From Mucilaginibacter sp. SJ (GTDB taxonomy: Bacteria > Bacteroidota > Bacteroidia > Sphingobacteriales > Sphingobacteriaceae): 64,000 bases of DNA. The stretch spans positions 2,418,001 through 2,482,000 of the forward strand of contig NZ_CP118631.1 of assembly GCF_028993635.1 (NCBI RefSeq), given 5' to 3'. Shown piece by piece: positions 1 to 8,081 of the stretch; the first letter of the stretch is position 1, and every line of letters begins with the position of its first letter. The notes beneath the pieces are model-generated. The model had not been told where the DNA came from. It did not search any database and saw nothing but the letters and a program-made list of their open reading frames with translations. The translations under genes were made by a program, and so were the position numbers.

Positions 1-448
1 CCTGCCCGTAGGATGTGATCCATAAATTACCATCGTGGCTTTGAATAATATTACTGATATCGTTTTTGACGGCCCTGTTAGAAGTGAATTTATAATGGAT
101 AAACTTTTCTGTACGGCTATCAAATTTGCTGAGGCCGTTTCTTGATGAAACCCAGATGCTGCCATGAACATCGCACAAAACCTTTTGTACATAATTACTG
201 GCCAGCGCAGTTGAATCGCCCAGGCGCGATTTAAAAACCTTAAAAGTTGTACCGTCAAAACGATTGAGCCCATCATTGGTGGCAAACCACATAAAACCCT
301 TATCATCCTGTGTAATGCTATTTACAATACCAAAAGAAAGACCATTTTTTAAAGAATAGTTGAGGATCTTATTTTTGATGGGCGACTGGGCATGGGCCAA
401 GGAAATGATCAAAAAAAGAACAATGCAGCAAAAGGATCCCTTTTTCAT
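1..448 (-). CDS. HTCS-type sensor/regulator, N-terminal part (runs off the left edge)
   Basis: The first 149 codons of a gene starting at 446-448 and continuing beyond position 1. The protein opens with a signal peptide (MKKGSFCC, a hydrophobic stretch, then AHAQ near residue 21). It continues with at least two regulatory-propeller repeats: ITQDDKGFMWFATNDGLNRFDG and, about 40 residues later, GSIWVSSRNGLSKFD. This is the periplasmic sensor region typical of hybrid two-component systems that control polysaccharide-utilisation loci in Bacteroidota. The kinase, receiver and AraC parts would lie outside the window, so a simpler propeller sensor is also possible. It is transcribed away from the rest of the window, and its target locus cannot be told from this sequence. 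Confidence 0.8.
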   Translation of the reverse strand, partial: MKKGSFCCIVLFLIISLAHAQSPIKNKILNYSLKNGLSFGIVNSITQDDKGFMWFATNDGLNRFDGTTFKVFKSRLGDSTALASNYVQKVLCDVHGSIWVSSRNGLSKFDSRTEKFIHYKFTSNRAVKNDISNIIQSHDGNLWITSYGQ

Positions 449-623
449 TAACAAATTGCAGGCTGTGAATTACACAAATAATTGGAAGATTAAAGCTACC
501 TAATTAATTGTAAAGTAAACAATAATATTACAAAAATGTAAAATACCCGTTACATTAAGGAGAGATTTGCTTATTCAGGCACATAGAAAATTATCAGTCC
601 GGCATTATTTACAATGGCGATCA

Positions 624-1163
624 CTACACATTGGTGATCTGTAATTGCTGATAATGATCCATTACCTCGTCGAAACATATGGCGAGCCACCTGGTATAAT
701 CGCCCGGGTTTTCTTTCAGGTCGGCTGCCAGCAGGGCCATGGTTACATATTTAAATGAAGATACTTCCTCATGGTCAGGCGTCGGTAAGGCATCGGTGAC
801 GCCAAAAAACACGTGATCGTATTCATTTTCAACCAGGTCATCCTGGATAACTGCACAGTATACAAAAGAAAATACAAAGTTAAGTTCGGCGGCTATTCCC
901 ATCTCCTCCTGTAACCTGCGGTGCGCTGCTTTAAGTGTGACTTCACCGGGCCTTGGATGGCTGCAACAAGTGTTTGTCCATTTACCGCCCGAGTGGTATT
1001 TGCCGCCCGCCCGCTGCTGTAGCAGGAGCTCCCCTTTTTTGTTAAAAATAAAAACTGAAAACGCACGATGCAGGCTCCCCTGAAGGTGTGCCTCCATTTT
1101 TTCCATAGTACCAATTTCCTGATCATCGCGATCAACCAAAATCACGGTTTCTTCTATCTTCAC
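624..1163 (-). CDS. idi: Isopentenyl-diphosphate delta-isomerase, type 1
   Basis: Interconverts isopentenyl and dimethylallyl diphosphate in the cytoplasm (isoprenoid pathway). The 179-residue Nudix-fold protein has the type 1 signatures: TNTCCSHP with the catalytic Cys67 and metal-binding His69, His26 and His32, the EEMGI Nudix-like helix near 86-90, and ENE at 112-114, equivalent to the metal/acid glutamates of the E. coli enzyme. The start is GTG at 1161-1163. An in-frame stop lies two codons upstream, and the next Met (residue 20) would remove the conserved VILVDRDD strand, so GTG is the only sensible start. It stands alone, with no other isoprenoid gene nearby. Confidence 0.95.
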   Translation of the reverse strand: MKIEETVILVDRDDQEIGTMEKMEAHLQGSLHRAFSVFIFNKKGELLLQQRAGGKYHSGGKWTNTCCSHPRPGEVTLKAAHRRLQEEMGIAAELNFVFSFVYCAVIQDDLVENEYDHVFFGVTDALPTPDHEEVSSFKYVTMALLAADLKENPGDYTRWLAICFDEVMDHYQQLQITNV

Positions 1164-1285
1164 TCGCTATAATTTGTTGTTACTTTCCTGATGAGAAACG
1201 CTAATCTCCGGAATTTCTTGTCATTTTTTGTTAATCCTAAAAACAGGACCAAAGCCATGCCACAAATTTCAGCTTTATTTTCAAT

Positions 1286-1320
1286 AAAAAACGGATTTCC
1301 CTTAGGAGAAACCCGTTTTT
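1286..1320 (-). terminator. Rho-independent terminator of the susC/susD unit
   Basis: Inverted repeat AAAAACGGATTTCCC / GGAGAAACCCGTTTTT around a TTA loop, with one mismatch in the stem. Read on the minus strand the stem is followed by a run of T. It lies about 30 nt downstream of the susD stop codon. Confidence 0.8.
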
Positions 1321-1348
1321 CAGTTTTATTTTACGAAGTGACGCTTGC

Positions 1349-2785
1349 TTAGTTTACATCAAACCAAAGTTTGGTGGTAAGGGCATCGGCACCCTGTGCA
1401 GCAACTGCAGCCTGGTAATTTGTTTTGTTTAACGATTGTTCGGTGCCGGGGTAAATAAACCTTACCGGTATTTTACCATTCAGCGTACCTGCTACCGCTG
1501 GTTGCAATTGCGGATAATCAAGCCTGCGCCATTCGGTCCAGCCTTCAAATCCCTGGCCAAACAGGGCTAACCATTTTTGCTCGCCAATTGATTTTTTATA
1601 GTTAGATGCATCGTATTTAACTGCCGGCTGTGCCATATAAGTAGCGATATCAGCCGAAGTAATACTGTATTGTGTCAACGCAGCAGTAACCGCCTGACCG
1701 TATAATGAAGCGGCATCTTCGGCAGTAAAACCACGTGCAGCGGCCTCTGCCCTGTCAAACAAGCTTTCTGCATAGCTTAATATTACAGCAGGGGCATGAG
1801 GTGCCCTGAAGTAAGCGCCCGGTTTAGAAGTTTTGGTGAAGCCGTAATTGCTGGCATCGCCCACCAACAAACCGTTTGGCAAGCCAACATAATTTTGAGG
1901 CGTGGCATCCTGTGTTTTAGCGGCATATATTGATAAGCGGGGGTCATTAAGTGCAAACAACTTATCTACTATGGTTTTGCTGATGCGGTAATCATCACGG
2001 GTATCAAACAAGTTGCTTACCGGGTTTTGGTTAGGCGAATCTAAATAAACCAATTGCGCGGTTTCAGCATTCGAGCTGATGTACGAGCCGCCTTCGGTCT
2101 TGATATCGTCCAATACTTGCTTAGCTTTTGCCGGTTCCCTGTCTGCAATGCGTAAGGCGATACGAAGCCTTAACGAATTGGTAAACTTTTTCCATGACGC
2201 AATATTGTTGCTATAAATCACATCACCAGCAATCGCTTTGCCCGACGGATCAAGCGCCGTTTGAGCTGCCTTCAAATCATCTAACAAAGCAAAATAAACA
2301 TCCTTTTGGGAATCATAAGCAGGGGTAAGATACTGATCGATATTAGTTGCCTGTTTGTAAGGGATGTTACCGTAAGCTTCAGTTAATAAACTAAATGTCC
2401 ATGAGCGCAATACCAAGGCAACGCCTTTGTAATTTGTATTACCCTGGGCATCGGCGAGCTTGATGATCTGGTTAAGGTTTACAATACTTTTTGAATAGCC
2501 CGTGCTCCAAAGCTCCTCAAACGCACTGCTGGCATAAATATACCTGTCGGGGTCTGTATATTGAATTTTAGACCAGTATTGTACAAAAAGCAAACTGGCA
2601 TCCATGTTATTGGCTACGCCCCAATAGGTATCTGAGGTTGCTTTGGTGGCTGCCGTAAGCAGATAGTCGGGTTGTGCTGTTTGTGAGCCGTTAGGGTTTT
2701 GATTGATCTTTAACAGATCCTTTTTGCACGATGTTACCGATAATAAAACCGCGGCGGATAATATGCTGATATATTTAAGTTTCAT
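1349..2785 (-). CDS. SusD/RagB-family outer-membrane lipoprotein (SusD-like_2 type)
   Basis: A 478-residue surface lipoprotein that would cap the partner SusC channel and bind the ligand. The signal peptide ends in a lipobox, SVTSC, with acylated Cys20. The N-terminal NQNPNGSQTAQPDYLLTAAT segment and helical TPR-like repeats (SWTFSLLTEAYGNIPYKQA, later SYAESLFDRAEAAARGF) are characteristic of the SusD-like_2 group, which often sits beside SusC genes outside classical glycan loci. It starts 6 nt after the susC stop and ends just before a terminator, so it is the last gene of the transcript. No glycosidase lies in the same unit. With the SAM riboswitch upstream, this suggests a ligand other than a polysaccharide. 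Confidence 0.92.
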   Translation of the reverse strand: MKLKYISILSAAVLLSVTSCKKDLLKINQNPNGSQTAQPDYLLTAATKATSDTYWGVANNMDASLLFVQYWSKIQYTDPDRYIYASSAFEELWSTGYSKSIVNLNQIIKLADAQGNTNYKGVALVLRSWTFSLLTEAYGNIPYKQATNIDQYLTPAYDSQKDVYFALLDDLKAAQTALDPSGKAIAGDVIYSNNIASWKKFTNSLRLRIALRIADREPAKAKQVLDDIKTEGGSYISSNAETAQLVYLDSPNQNPVSNLFDTRDDYRISKTIVDKLFALNDPRLSIYAAKTQDATPQNYVGLPNGLLVGDASNYGFTKTSKPGAYFRAPHAPAVILSYAESLFDRAEAAARGFTAEDAASLYGQAVTAALTQYSITSADIATYMAQPAVKYDASNYKKSIGEQKWLALFGQGFEGWTEWRRLDYPQLQPAVAGTLNGKIPVRFIYPGTEQSLNKTNYQAAVAAQGADALTTKLWFDVN

Positions 2786-2791
2786 GATGTT

Positions 2792-5700
2792 TTAAAATTT
2801 AAGGTTTACATTAAAACCGATGTTACGCACGGTAGGCAGGGTAAGGTCTTCCAGTCCCTGTCCGTTACCTGCGTTAAAGGCTGTTTCCGGATCAATATTC
2901 GGCGCGTTTTTATGGATGATCCACAGGTTACGGCCAACTACCGAGAATGTAGCTCCCTGGAAACCAATTTTATTTACCCATTTAGCAGGTAAAGAATATC
3001 CCAGTTTTACTTCGCGAAGTTTGATGTAGGATGCGTCGTAAACAAAGGCTTCATCAATATTAGTAAAGCCTTTATAATATGATTGCGCAGGAATGATAGT
3101 GGTGTTTGGCGAACCATCAGCCTTTACACCTTTAAATATCATACCATCATTATAAACGGTTACACCCGCCGGAGCTGCGCCGGTTACCTGCACCGCTGGA
3201 TTTGTTGTTTTATTATCCGGATAGTAATAGCTTAAACCACCATTAGCAGCACCGCGGCCTGGTAAGGTAGAAGCCAGTACGCCGGTATAGGTACCTGTAC
3301 GGTTGGTATTTGAATAAATTGATCCGCCGAAACGTGCATCAACCAAAAAGCTAAGGTTTATTCCTTTGTAGGTAAAGCTGTTATTGATACTTCCCAGCCA
3401 ATTTGGAGTGAATTTACCTAAATAACGTTTGGTGGTATTAAATACCGGTGTACCGTTAGCGTCGATAATGATCTGACCTGAAGCATTACGCGTGTAAGCT
3501 GTGCCATAAAGTGCGCCATAAGGTTGGCCAAGTGCAGCTACAACCTGCACTGTACGATCCGTACCTAATACCACACTCTGCAATCGGCCATCAGCGTCAA
3601 GTGAGGCTACCTTACTGCGATTTAATGAATAATTGGTGGTAATATCCCAGGTAAAGCTTTTTGATTTAATTGGTGTAAGGCCTAACTGAACCTCAATACC
3701 TTTGTTATTAAGACGACCGCCATTTATTACTTTTTGGCTGAAACCGGTTGATGAACTTACCTGTACAGTAAGGATTTGGTTAGTGCTGTTGGTATTATAA
3801 CCACTTACATCTAAATGTACACGATCATGGAAAAAGCCTAATTCAAAACCAGCCTCTGCCGATGTGGTGGTTTCAGGCTTAAGATGATCATTCAGATCAA
3901 TAGTAGATATACTTTGTTGCGGATTTGAGCCAAATAGGTTTGAAGATGTATAAACATTTATTAATTGAAAAGGGTCTGTCGCCTTACCTACTTTAGACCA
4001 ACCACCCCTTAATTTAGCATAGGTAAGTACATCGCTCTTGATATCTAATGCTTCTGACAGCACTAAACTTCCGTTTACTGAAGGATAGAAATAAGACAGG
4101 GCATCTGATGGTAAAGACGAAGACCAGTCATTACGGGCAGTAAAGTTTAGGAAAGCATAATTTCTGAAGCCAACCTGGGCCGATCCAAAATAGCTATAGG
4201 TTTTAAGCTTTCCATAATAATTTGTCGATACCAGCGGATCGCGGGAGTTGCTCAATGTATACAAGCCGGCAACGGCAAGCTTTGGAGCCAACTGATCATT
4301 ATTTTCGGTGGTCCTTACGGCTATATTACCACCGCCAAACACATCAATCGAAAAATCATTGTTCAGCTTTTTAGTGTATTGCAACCTGGCTTCGGTATTG
4401 TTTTCGTTTACGCTGTAAGCATCCTCTTCATACGATCCGAAGGGCGTTCCGTTAGTGCCATATGCTACTTTGATCTTACGGCGGTCGTTATAATAATCAG
4501 TTCCTGTACGGAAGTTTGCTGATAAGCCATCTATGATCTTATAATTCAGTTCGATACTACCTATCAGGTGATTTTTGTGCTGCCCTACCGTATTTTCATA
4601 GGCCAGCCAGTAAGGGTTACTATAGTAACTGTTATTCCAGTTAAAAGTATTACCGTTAATATCCTTGTAGTTTTTAAGCCTGTTGATATCAACCTGGCGG
4701 CCAAACCAGGTAAACTGGAGCATGGTACTTGTTGCACGTTTTCCATATGTGCCGGGAAGGTTATCAGCGTCGTCCTTACTGTAATCAACAATAGTATTTA
4801 CAGTTAATTTAGGATTGATACGATAGCTTGAGTTTAAAGCAAAAGAGTTGCGTCCTTGTGATGTATTGGGGACAATACCGGTTTGATGCAGGTTGTTGTA
4901 TGAAAGCCTGAAATCGCTTTTATCGCTGCTGCTTGCTATCGCGATGCCATTATTAAGCGTTACACCGGTTTTAAAAAAGTCTTTTACGTTATCGGGATGC
5001 GCTACGAAAGGCACGGCCTGACCGTTTGAATAAAACTGTGGGATCAGCGAACCATCCAGGGCAGGGCCCCAGCTTTCGTCAACACCGTCGTTAACACCCC
5101 CGCCCTTGCCATCTACATAGCTAAATTTGCCATTTGAGCCCTGACCATACTGGTTTTGATAATCAGGCAAGATCTGTACGTTCGAAAAGCTGGTGTTTGA
5201 ATTTATGGTAACACCTAACCCCTTCGCGCCTTTACCGGTTTTAGTGCGGATGAGGATAACGCCTGCAGCAGCACGTGAGCCGTAAAGCGCTGCAGCGTTC
5301 GGGCCTTTCAATACACTTACCGATTCAATGTCTTCAGAATTTAAATCAGAAATGGCATTGGAGAAATCTCTTGAACCATTAGTGCCCAAAAACTGGCTAT
5401 TATCAACAATAACCCCGTCAACTACAAATAAAGGTTGATTTTCCCGTGAGATAGACGTTTCTCCACGGATAATGATACGGGATGAGCCCATATCGCCCTG
5501 GCTGTTGGTAACCTGCACACCGGCAATTTTACCTGTGAGCGCGTTAACAAAATTGGTTTCCTTAGCTTCAGAGATATCTTTCGATTTAAGCCCTTGTACT
5601 GCATATCCAAGCGATTTTTTATCCTTTGAGATATTGAGGGCCGTTATCACTACCTCATTCAGAGAATTTGGTGCTTCAACCAAAACCACGTTTAAGGTAG

Positions 5701-5974
5701 TTATTCCTTGCGTAATCGGGATCTCCCGGGTTGTAAAGCCAATGTAGCTAACCCTAAGCACATCATTAACATTGGCGTTGATGATAAACTTACCATCAAC
5801 ATTGGTTTGTGCACCCGTGGTTTTACCTTTAACATATACGCTAACGCCCGGCAACGGCAACCCATCGGATTTGGCGGTTACCACTCCGCTAATTTTAACG
5901 GATTGCCCCGCAACCGTCTGGACGAGAATAAAAGGCAATATAATTGCCAGTAATAGCTTGTAAATTTTTAACAT
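2792..5974 (-). CDS. SusC/RagA-family TonB-linked outer-membrane transporter
   Basis: A 1060-residue TonB-dependent channel. Signal peptide to about residue 23 (VQTVAGQ). A carboxypeptidase-D-like beta-sandwich follows at about 26-112 (ISGVVTAKSDGLPLPGVSVYVKG), then a plug domain around 130-245 (GKIAGVQVTNSQGDMGSSRI, FVVDGV, VLKGPNAAALYGSRAAAGVI), and a 22-strand barrel to the C terminus (LPTVRNIGFNVNLKF). There is no N-terminal STN domain, so anti-sigma signalling is not expected. The partner SusD follows after 6 nt. Upstream lies a 335-nt gap and then a thioredoxin-like gene preceded by a SAM-I riboswitch. The ligand is unknown; a sulfur-containing nutrient is inferred from the riboswitch only. 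Confidence 0.95.
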   Translation of the reverse strand: MLKIYKLLLAIILPFILVQTVAGQSVKISGVVTAKSDGLPLPGVSVYVKGKTTGAQTNVDGKFIINANVNDVLRVSYIGFTTREIPITQGITTLNVVLVEAPNSLNEVVITALNISKDKKSLGYAVQGLKSKDISEAKETNFVNALTGKIAGVQVTNSQGDMGSSRIIIRGETSISRENQPLFVVDGVIVDNSQFLGTNGSRDFSNAISDLNSEDIESVSVLKGPNAAALYGSRAAAGVILIRTKTGKGAKGLGVTINSNTSFSNVQILPDYQNQYGQGSNGKFSYVDGKGGGVNDGVDESWGPALDGSLIPQFYSNGQAVPFVAHPDNVKDFFKTGVTLNNGIAIASSSDKSDFRLSYNNLHQTGIVPNTSQGRNSFALNSSYRINPKLTVNTIVDYSKDDADNLPGTYGKRATSTMLQFTWFGRQVDINRLKNYKDINGNTFNWNNSYYSNPYWLAYENTVGQHKNHLIGSIELNYKIIDGLSANFRTGTDYYNDRRKIKVAYGTNGTPFGSYEEDAYSVNENNTEARLQYTKKLNNDFSIDVFGGGNIAVRTTENNDQLAPKLAVAGLYTLSNSRDPLVSTNYYGKLKTYSYFGSAQVGFRNYAFLNFTARNDWSSSLPSDALSYFYPSVNGSLVLSEALDIKSDVLTYAKLRGGWSKVGKATDPFQLINVYTSSNLFGSNPQQSISTIDLNDHLKPETTTSAEAGFELGFFHDRVHLDVSGYNTNSTNQILTVQVSSSTGFSQKVINGGRLNNKGIEVQLGLTPIKSKSFTWDITTNYSLNRSKVASLDADGRLQSVVLGTDRTVQVVAALGQPYGALYGTAYTRNASGQIIIDANGTPVFNTTKRYLGKFTPNWLGSINNSFTYKGINLSFLVDARFGGSIYSNTNRTGTYTGVLASTLPGRGAANGGLSYYYPDNKTTNPAVQVTGAAPAGVTVYNDGMIFKGVKADGSPNTTIIPAQSYYKGFTNIDEAFVYDASYIKLREVKLGYSLPAKWVNKIGFQGATFSVVGRNLWIIHKNAPNIDPETAFNAGNGQGLEDLTLPTVRNIGFNVNLKF

Positions 5975-6309
5975 GATAATTAATAATTGAGATTAATTTT
6001 TGATGCCTTTACCGGTACAAAAGACATGGCTATCGCCTTAGCGGGCATAATTTGCCCGGCTCATAAGCCTATCGTAACTGTAAAGAATTGATTAGGGGAT
6101 GGTAATTATTAAGCTAAGACAAGCTGCAGCAAGCCCGCATTTAAACACCATGCATGCTGTAAATGATTAACAGCAACAATGCATGCTTTGCATATTGAGA
6201 CAGAAGGATTTGCAGATTGACTGGCTTTCCGAAACGAAAGTTTTCTTGTGTAAAAAAGTAGATTCTGTTTTCATAAAACGGGTATTAAATAAGTACTGAT
6301 AGATTCTTT
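5975..6309. other. 335-nt gap between the TlpA-like gene and susC
   Basis: No coding sequence recognised. It holds a GC-rich hairpin at 6042-6058 (CGGGCA/TGCCCG, 5-nt loop) and another at 6155-6175 (TGCTGT/ACAGCA) embedded in GCATGCAT repeats. Neither is followed by a T run on the minus strand, so they do not look like terminators. They could process or stabilise a thioredoxin-susCD transcript, or a second promoter could lie here; I could not identify one. Confidence 0.4.
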
Positions 6310-6879
6310 TTAATTGATGGACGCTGTTTTGTTGTTTACCAAAGCGTCCACAGCTTTTAACATGGATGCAAATTCCTGTTTATCGTACAAGCGGGTGAGG
6401 TAAACAATTTTCCCATCCCGATCGATAACCACATTGCGGGTAACACCACTCTTTTTGCTGGCAAACCGGCCAAAAATCTCAGCACCAGGATCAAGTGCCA
6501 ACGGATAGCTTATATTCATGACCTGGTGAAAACTTTTTACTTTGTTGAGCGGTTCATCGCGGTCAACGCCTATTAAAACAAGGCCTTTATCTTTATAAGT
6601 CTGCCAGATCTCTTTTTCCAAACGCGGCATTTCTTCTCTGCATACGCTGCACCAGCTTGCGGTAAACTGCAGGATAACCACCTTACCACGCAACTCCGTT
6701 AAAGAAGTTTTTGTACCATTGGTCAATACGAGCTCAAAATCGGCAGGAGCAAGATCACCGGTTTTTATGATATAACCGCGGTCGTCAGCTGTCGGATCAA
6801 TTGCCTTGGTGGTCTGCGCAACAGCCGGCAATGTTGTTATGAAAAGCAAACAGGTAAAAAGTAATTGTTTAATGTTCAT
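6310..6879 (-). CDS. TlpA-like exported thioredoxin-fold protein
   Basis: A 189-residue periplasmic redoxin. Signal peptide MNIKQLLFTCLLF...AVAQ to residue 22. A thioredoxin/AhpC-TSA fold follows, with GKVVILQFTASWCSVC (redox pair Cys77 and Cys80), the LIGVDRD strand and the cis-proline region near GVTRNVVIDRDGKIVYL. Proteins of this type reduce disulfides or mature cytochromes in the periplasm. It is the first gene after a SAM-I riboswitch and lies 335 nt before susC in the same direction. It could keep a sulfur ligand or a surface protein reduced, but that is inference. It ends in a simple C terminus with no further domain. Confidence 0.92.
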   Translation of the reverse strand: MNIKQLLFTCLLFITTLPAVAQTTKAIDPTADDRGYIIKTGDLAPADFELVLTNGTKTSLTELRGKVVILQFTASWCSVCREEMPRLEKEIWQTYKDKGLVLIGVDRDEPLNKVKSFHQVMNISYPLALDPGAEIFGRFASKKSGVTRNVVIDRDGKIVYLTRLYDKQEFASMLKAVDALVNNKTASIN

Positions 6880-7002
6880 TGCTATACAGGTTAAACCGTA
6901 ATATCATCCCGGTGATATTTTCAATATTTTAATTAGCAAGAAAAATGAAGAGGGAAAAGAAGTATACAACACCTTGCACTATACAAGGCCATAGCGTATT
7001 AC

Positions 7003-7112
7003 ATTATCTTTTCTACCCTATTTTGGGCAGACAGGAATTAGCACCTTTATAACAGTGGGCTTACAGGTTGCTAAGACATCACAGGGCCTTTCCCTCAGTC
7101 TTTCTTGATAAT
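7003..7112 (-). ncRNA. SAM-I (S-box) riboswitch
   Basis: Read on the minus strand from 7112 to 7003 this is a complete class I SAM aptamer. P1 pairs ATTATC (7107-7112) with GATAAT (7003-7008). The highly conserved core segments are present in order: ATCAAGA, then AGGGA..GGCCC..TGA, AGCAACC, and AGGTGCTAATTCC. P2 can form from AAGAC/GTCTT, P3 from ACCT/AGGT, and P4 from CTGCCC/GGGTAG. It lies 124 nt upstream of the TlpA-like start codon. After P1 there is a CCTTG/CAAGG hairpin (6972-6988), and just before the start codon an AATATCA/TGATATT hairpin (around 6896-6915). Neither has a clean U tract, so whether control is by termination or translation is unclear. Confidence 0.93.
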
Positions 7113-7141
7113 AAAATATTCAAAGAACCGCTTTGACTGTG

Positions 7142-7149
7142 CAAATATA
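7142..7149 (-). promoter_or_regulatory. Candidate Bacteroidota -7 element for the riboswitch operon
   Basis: Minus-strand TATATTTG fits the Bacteroidota -7 consensus TAnnTTTG. Transcription would begin about 25 nt before the first base of the SAM aptamer, an ideal position. No clear -33 TTTG is visible at the expected spacing, so this stays tentative. Confidence 0.4.
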
Positions 7150-7301
7150 TATAAATTCTACTAAAACTATAGATATTATATAATTATTGCAATAAAATGA
7201 ATAACAACTGCTAAATTCGGTGTCATTAGTTGGAAGTCATAAGTCATTTTTCTTTAAATATTTTGACTTATGGCTAAAGACGAGGGACTTAAGACTTATG
7301 G

Positions 7302-8063
7302 CTAAATGCGGCTAAAGCTATCAGCATCAACAAAAAGGATAGCGCTTTCATGTGTTTTCAAGATGGTTGAAGGATAGCGCTCCGACACCGGCTCTTGTAT
7401 GGTATGTTTTATAGCGGTTGCCTTTTTAACGCCGGGCACCACGCAAAATATATGAGCAGCGCTCATTAGAGCCGGGACTGTAAGTGTGAGCGCATATTTG
7501 GGTACAGCATTCAATGTGTCAAAACAACCATCGTTAACCTGCTGCTGCCGGCAGGCCCGATCAAGCCGCACCCTTTTTACTATTTCCGGATCATGAAAAT
7601 TTGCAACATGCGGATCATTAAAAGCAATATGAGTGTTCTCCCCTATACCCATGCATACAATATCAACCGGATTACTTTGTAACAACCGTGCATAGCGGGC
7701 ACATTCGGTTTTGTAAACAGCCGGGCTACCATCGATGTAATTGACCGATGCAAATGGCACCTGCTCAAAAAGTTTCTTTTTTAGGAAGCCGCTGAACAGT
7801 TGAGGAGCAGCCAGGGGTAAGCCGAGGTATTCATCCATATGAAAAGCATTTATTTTTCGCCATTCAATACTACCGTCGTTCACCAAAGCATTCAGAAATT
7901 CGTTTTGCGAAGGCGCCGCCGCAAAGATCATATTGACTACAGTTTTTGTAAGCAACAACTGTTTAATTTTTTCACTTACCATCTTAGCTGCTGTTTGGCC
8001 AAGGGATGCACGGTTTTCCAACACGATCACTTCGAGCTTTTCTGCCTTTATTTTCTTTAACAT
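7302..8063 (-). CDS. nagB: Glucosamine-6-phosphate deaminase/isomerase-family protein
   Basis: A 253-residue cytoplasmic NagB-like protein expected to convert glucosamine-6-phosphate to fructose-6-phosphate and ammonia. It has the catalytic-type HMDEYLGL (Asp77) and MGIGENTHIAFNDP (His145, Asp150). In classical E. coli NagB the second motif reads DGHIAFNEP, so Asp141 is replaced by Asn and Glu148 by Asp. Related sequences with GENGHLAFNDP form a recognised NagB-like subgroup, but the Thr before His is unusual. It follows nagA after an 18-nt gap and is probably co-transcribed with it under the 9318-9339 operator. Both genes fit use of the N-acetylglucosamine that the GH89 enzyme at 18791-21004 would release. 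Confidence 0.85.
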   Translation of the reverse strand: MLKKIKAEKLEVIVLENRASLGQTAAKMVSEKIKQLLLTKTVVNMIFAAAPSQNEFLNALVNDGSIEWRKINAFHMDEYLGLPLAAPQLFSGFLKKKLFEQVPFASVNYIDGSPAVYKTECARYARLLQSNPVDIVCMGIGENTHIAFNDPHVANFHDPEIVKRVRLDRACRQQQVNDGCFDTLNAVPKYALTLTVPALMSAAHIFCVVPGVKKATAIKHTIQEPVSERYPSTILKTHESAILFVDADSFSRI

Positions 8064-8081
8064 AGAAGCCTCATTAACTAT

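Noticed and set aside
6042..6058. Terminator between the TlpA-like gene and susC
   Set aside because: Stable hairpin but no T run on the minus strand; not enough to split the operon.
7263..7304. Direct repeat GACTTATGGCTAAA downstream of nagB
   Set aside because: Only two short copies in low-complexity sequence; no functional interpretation.
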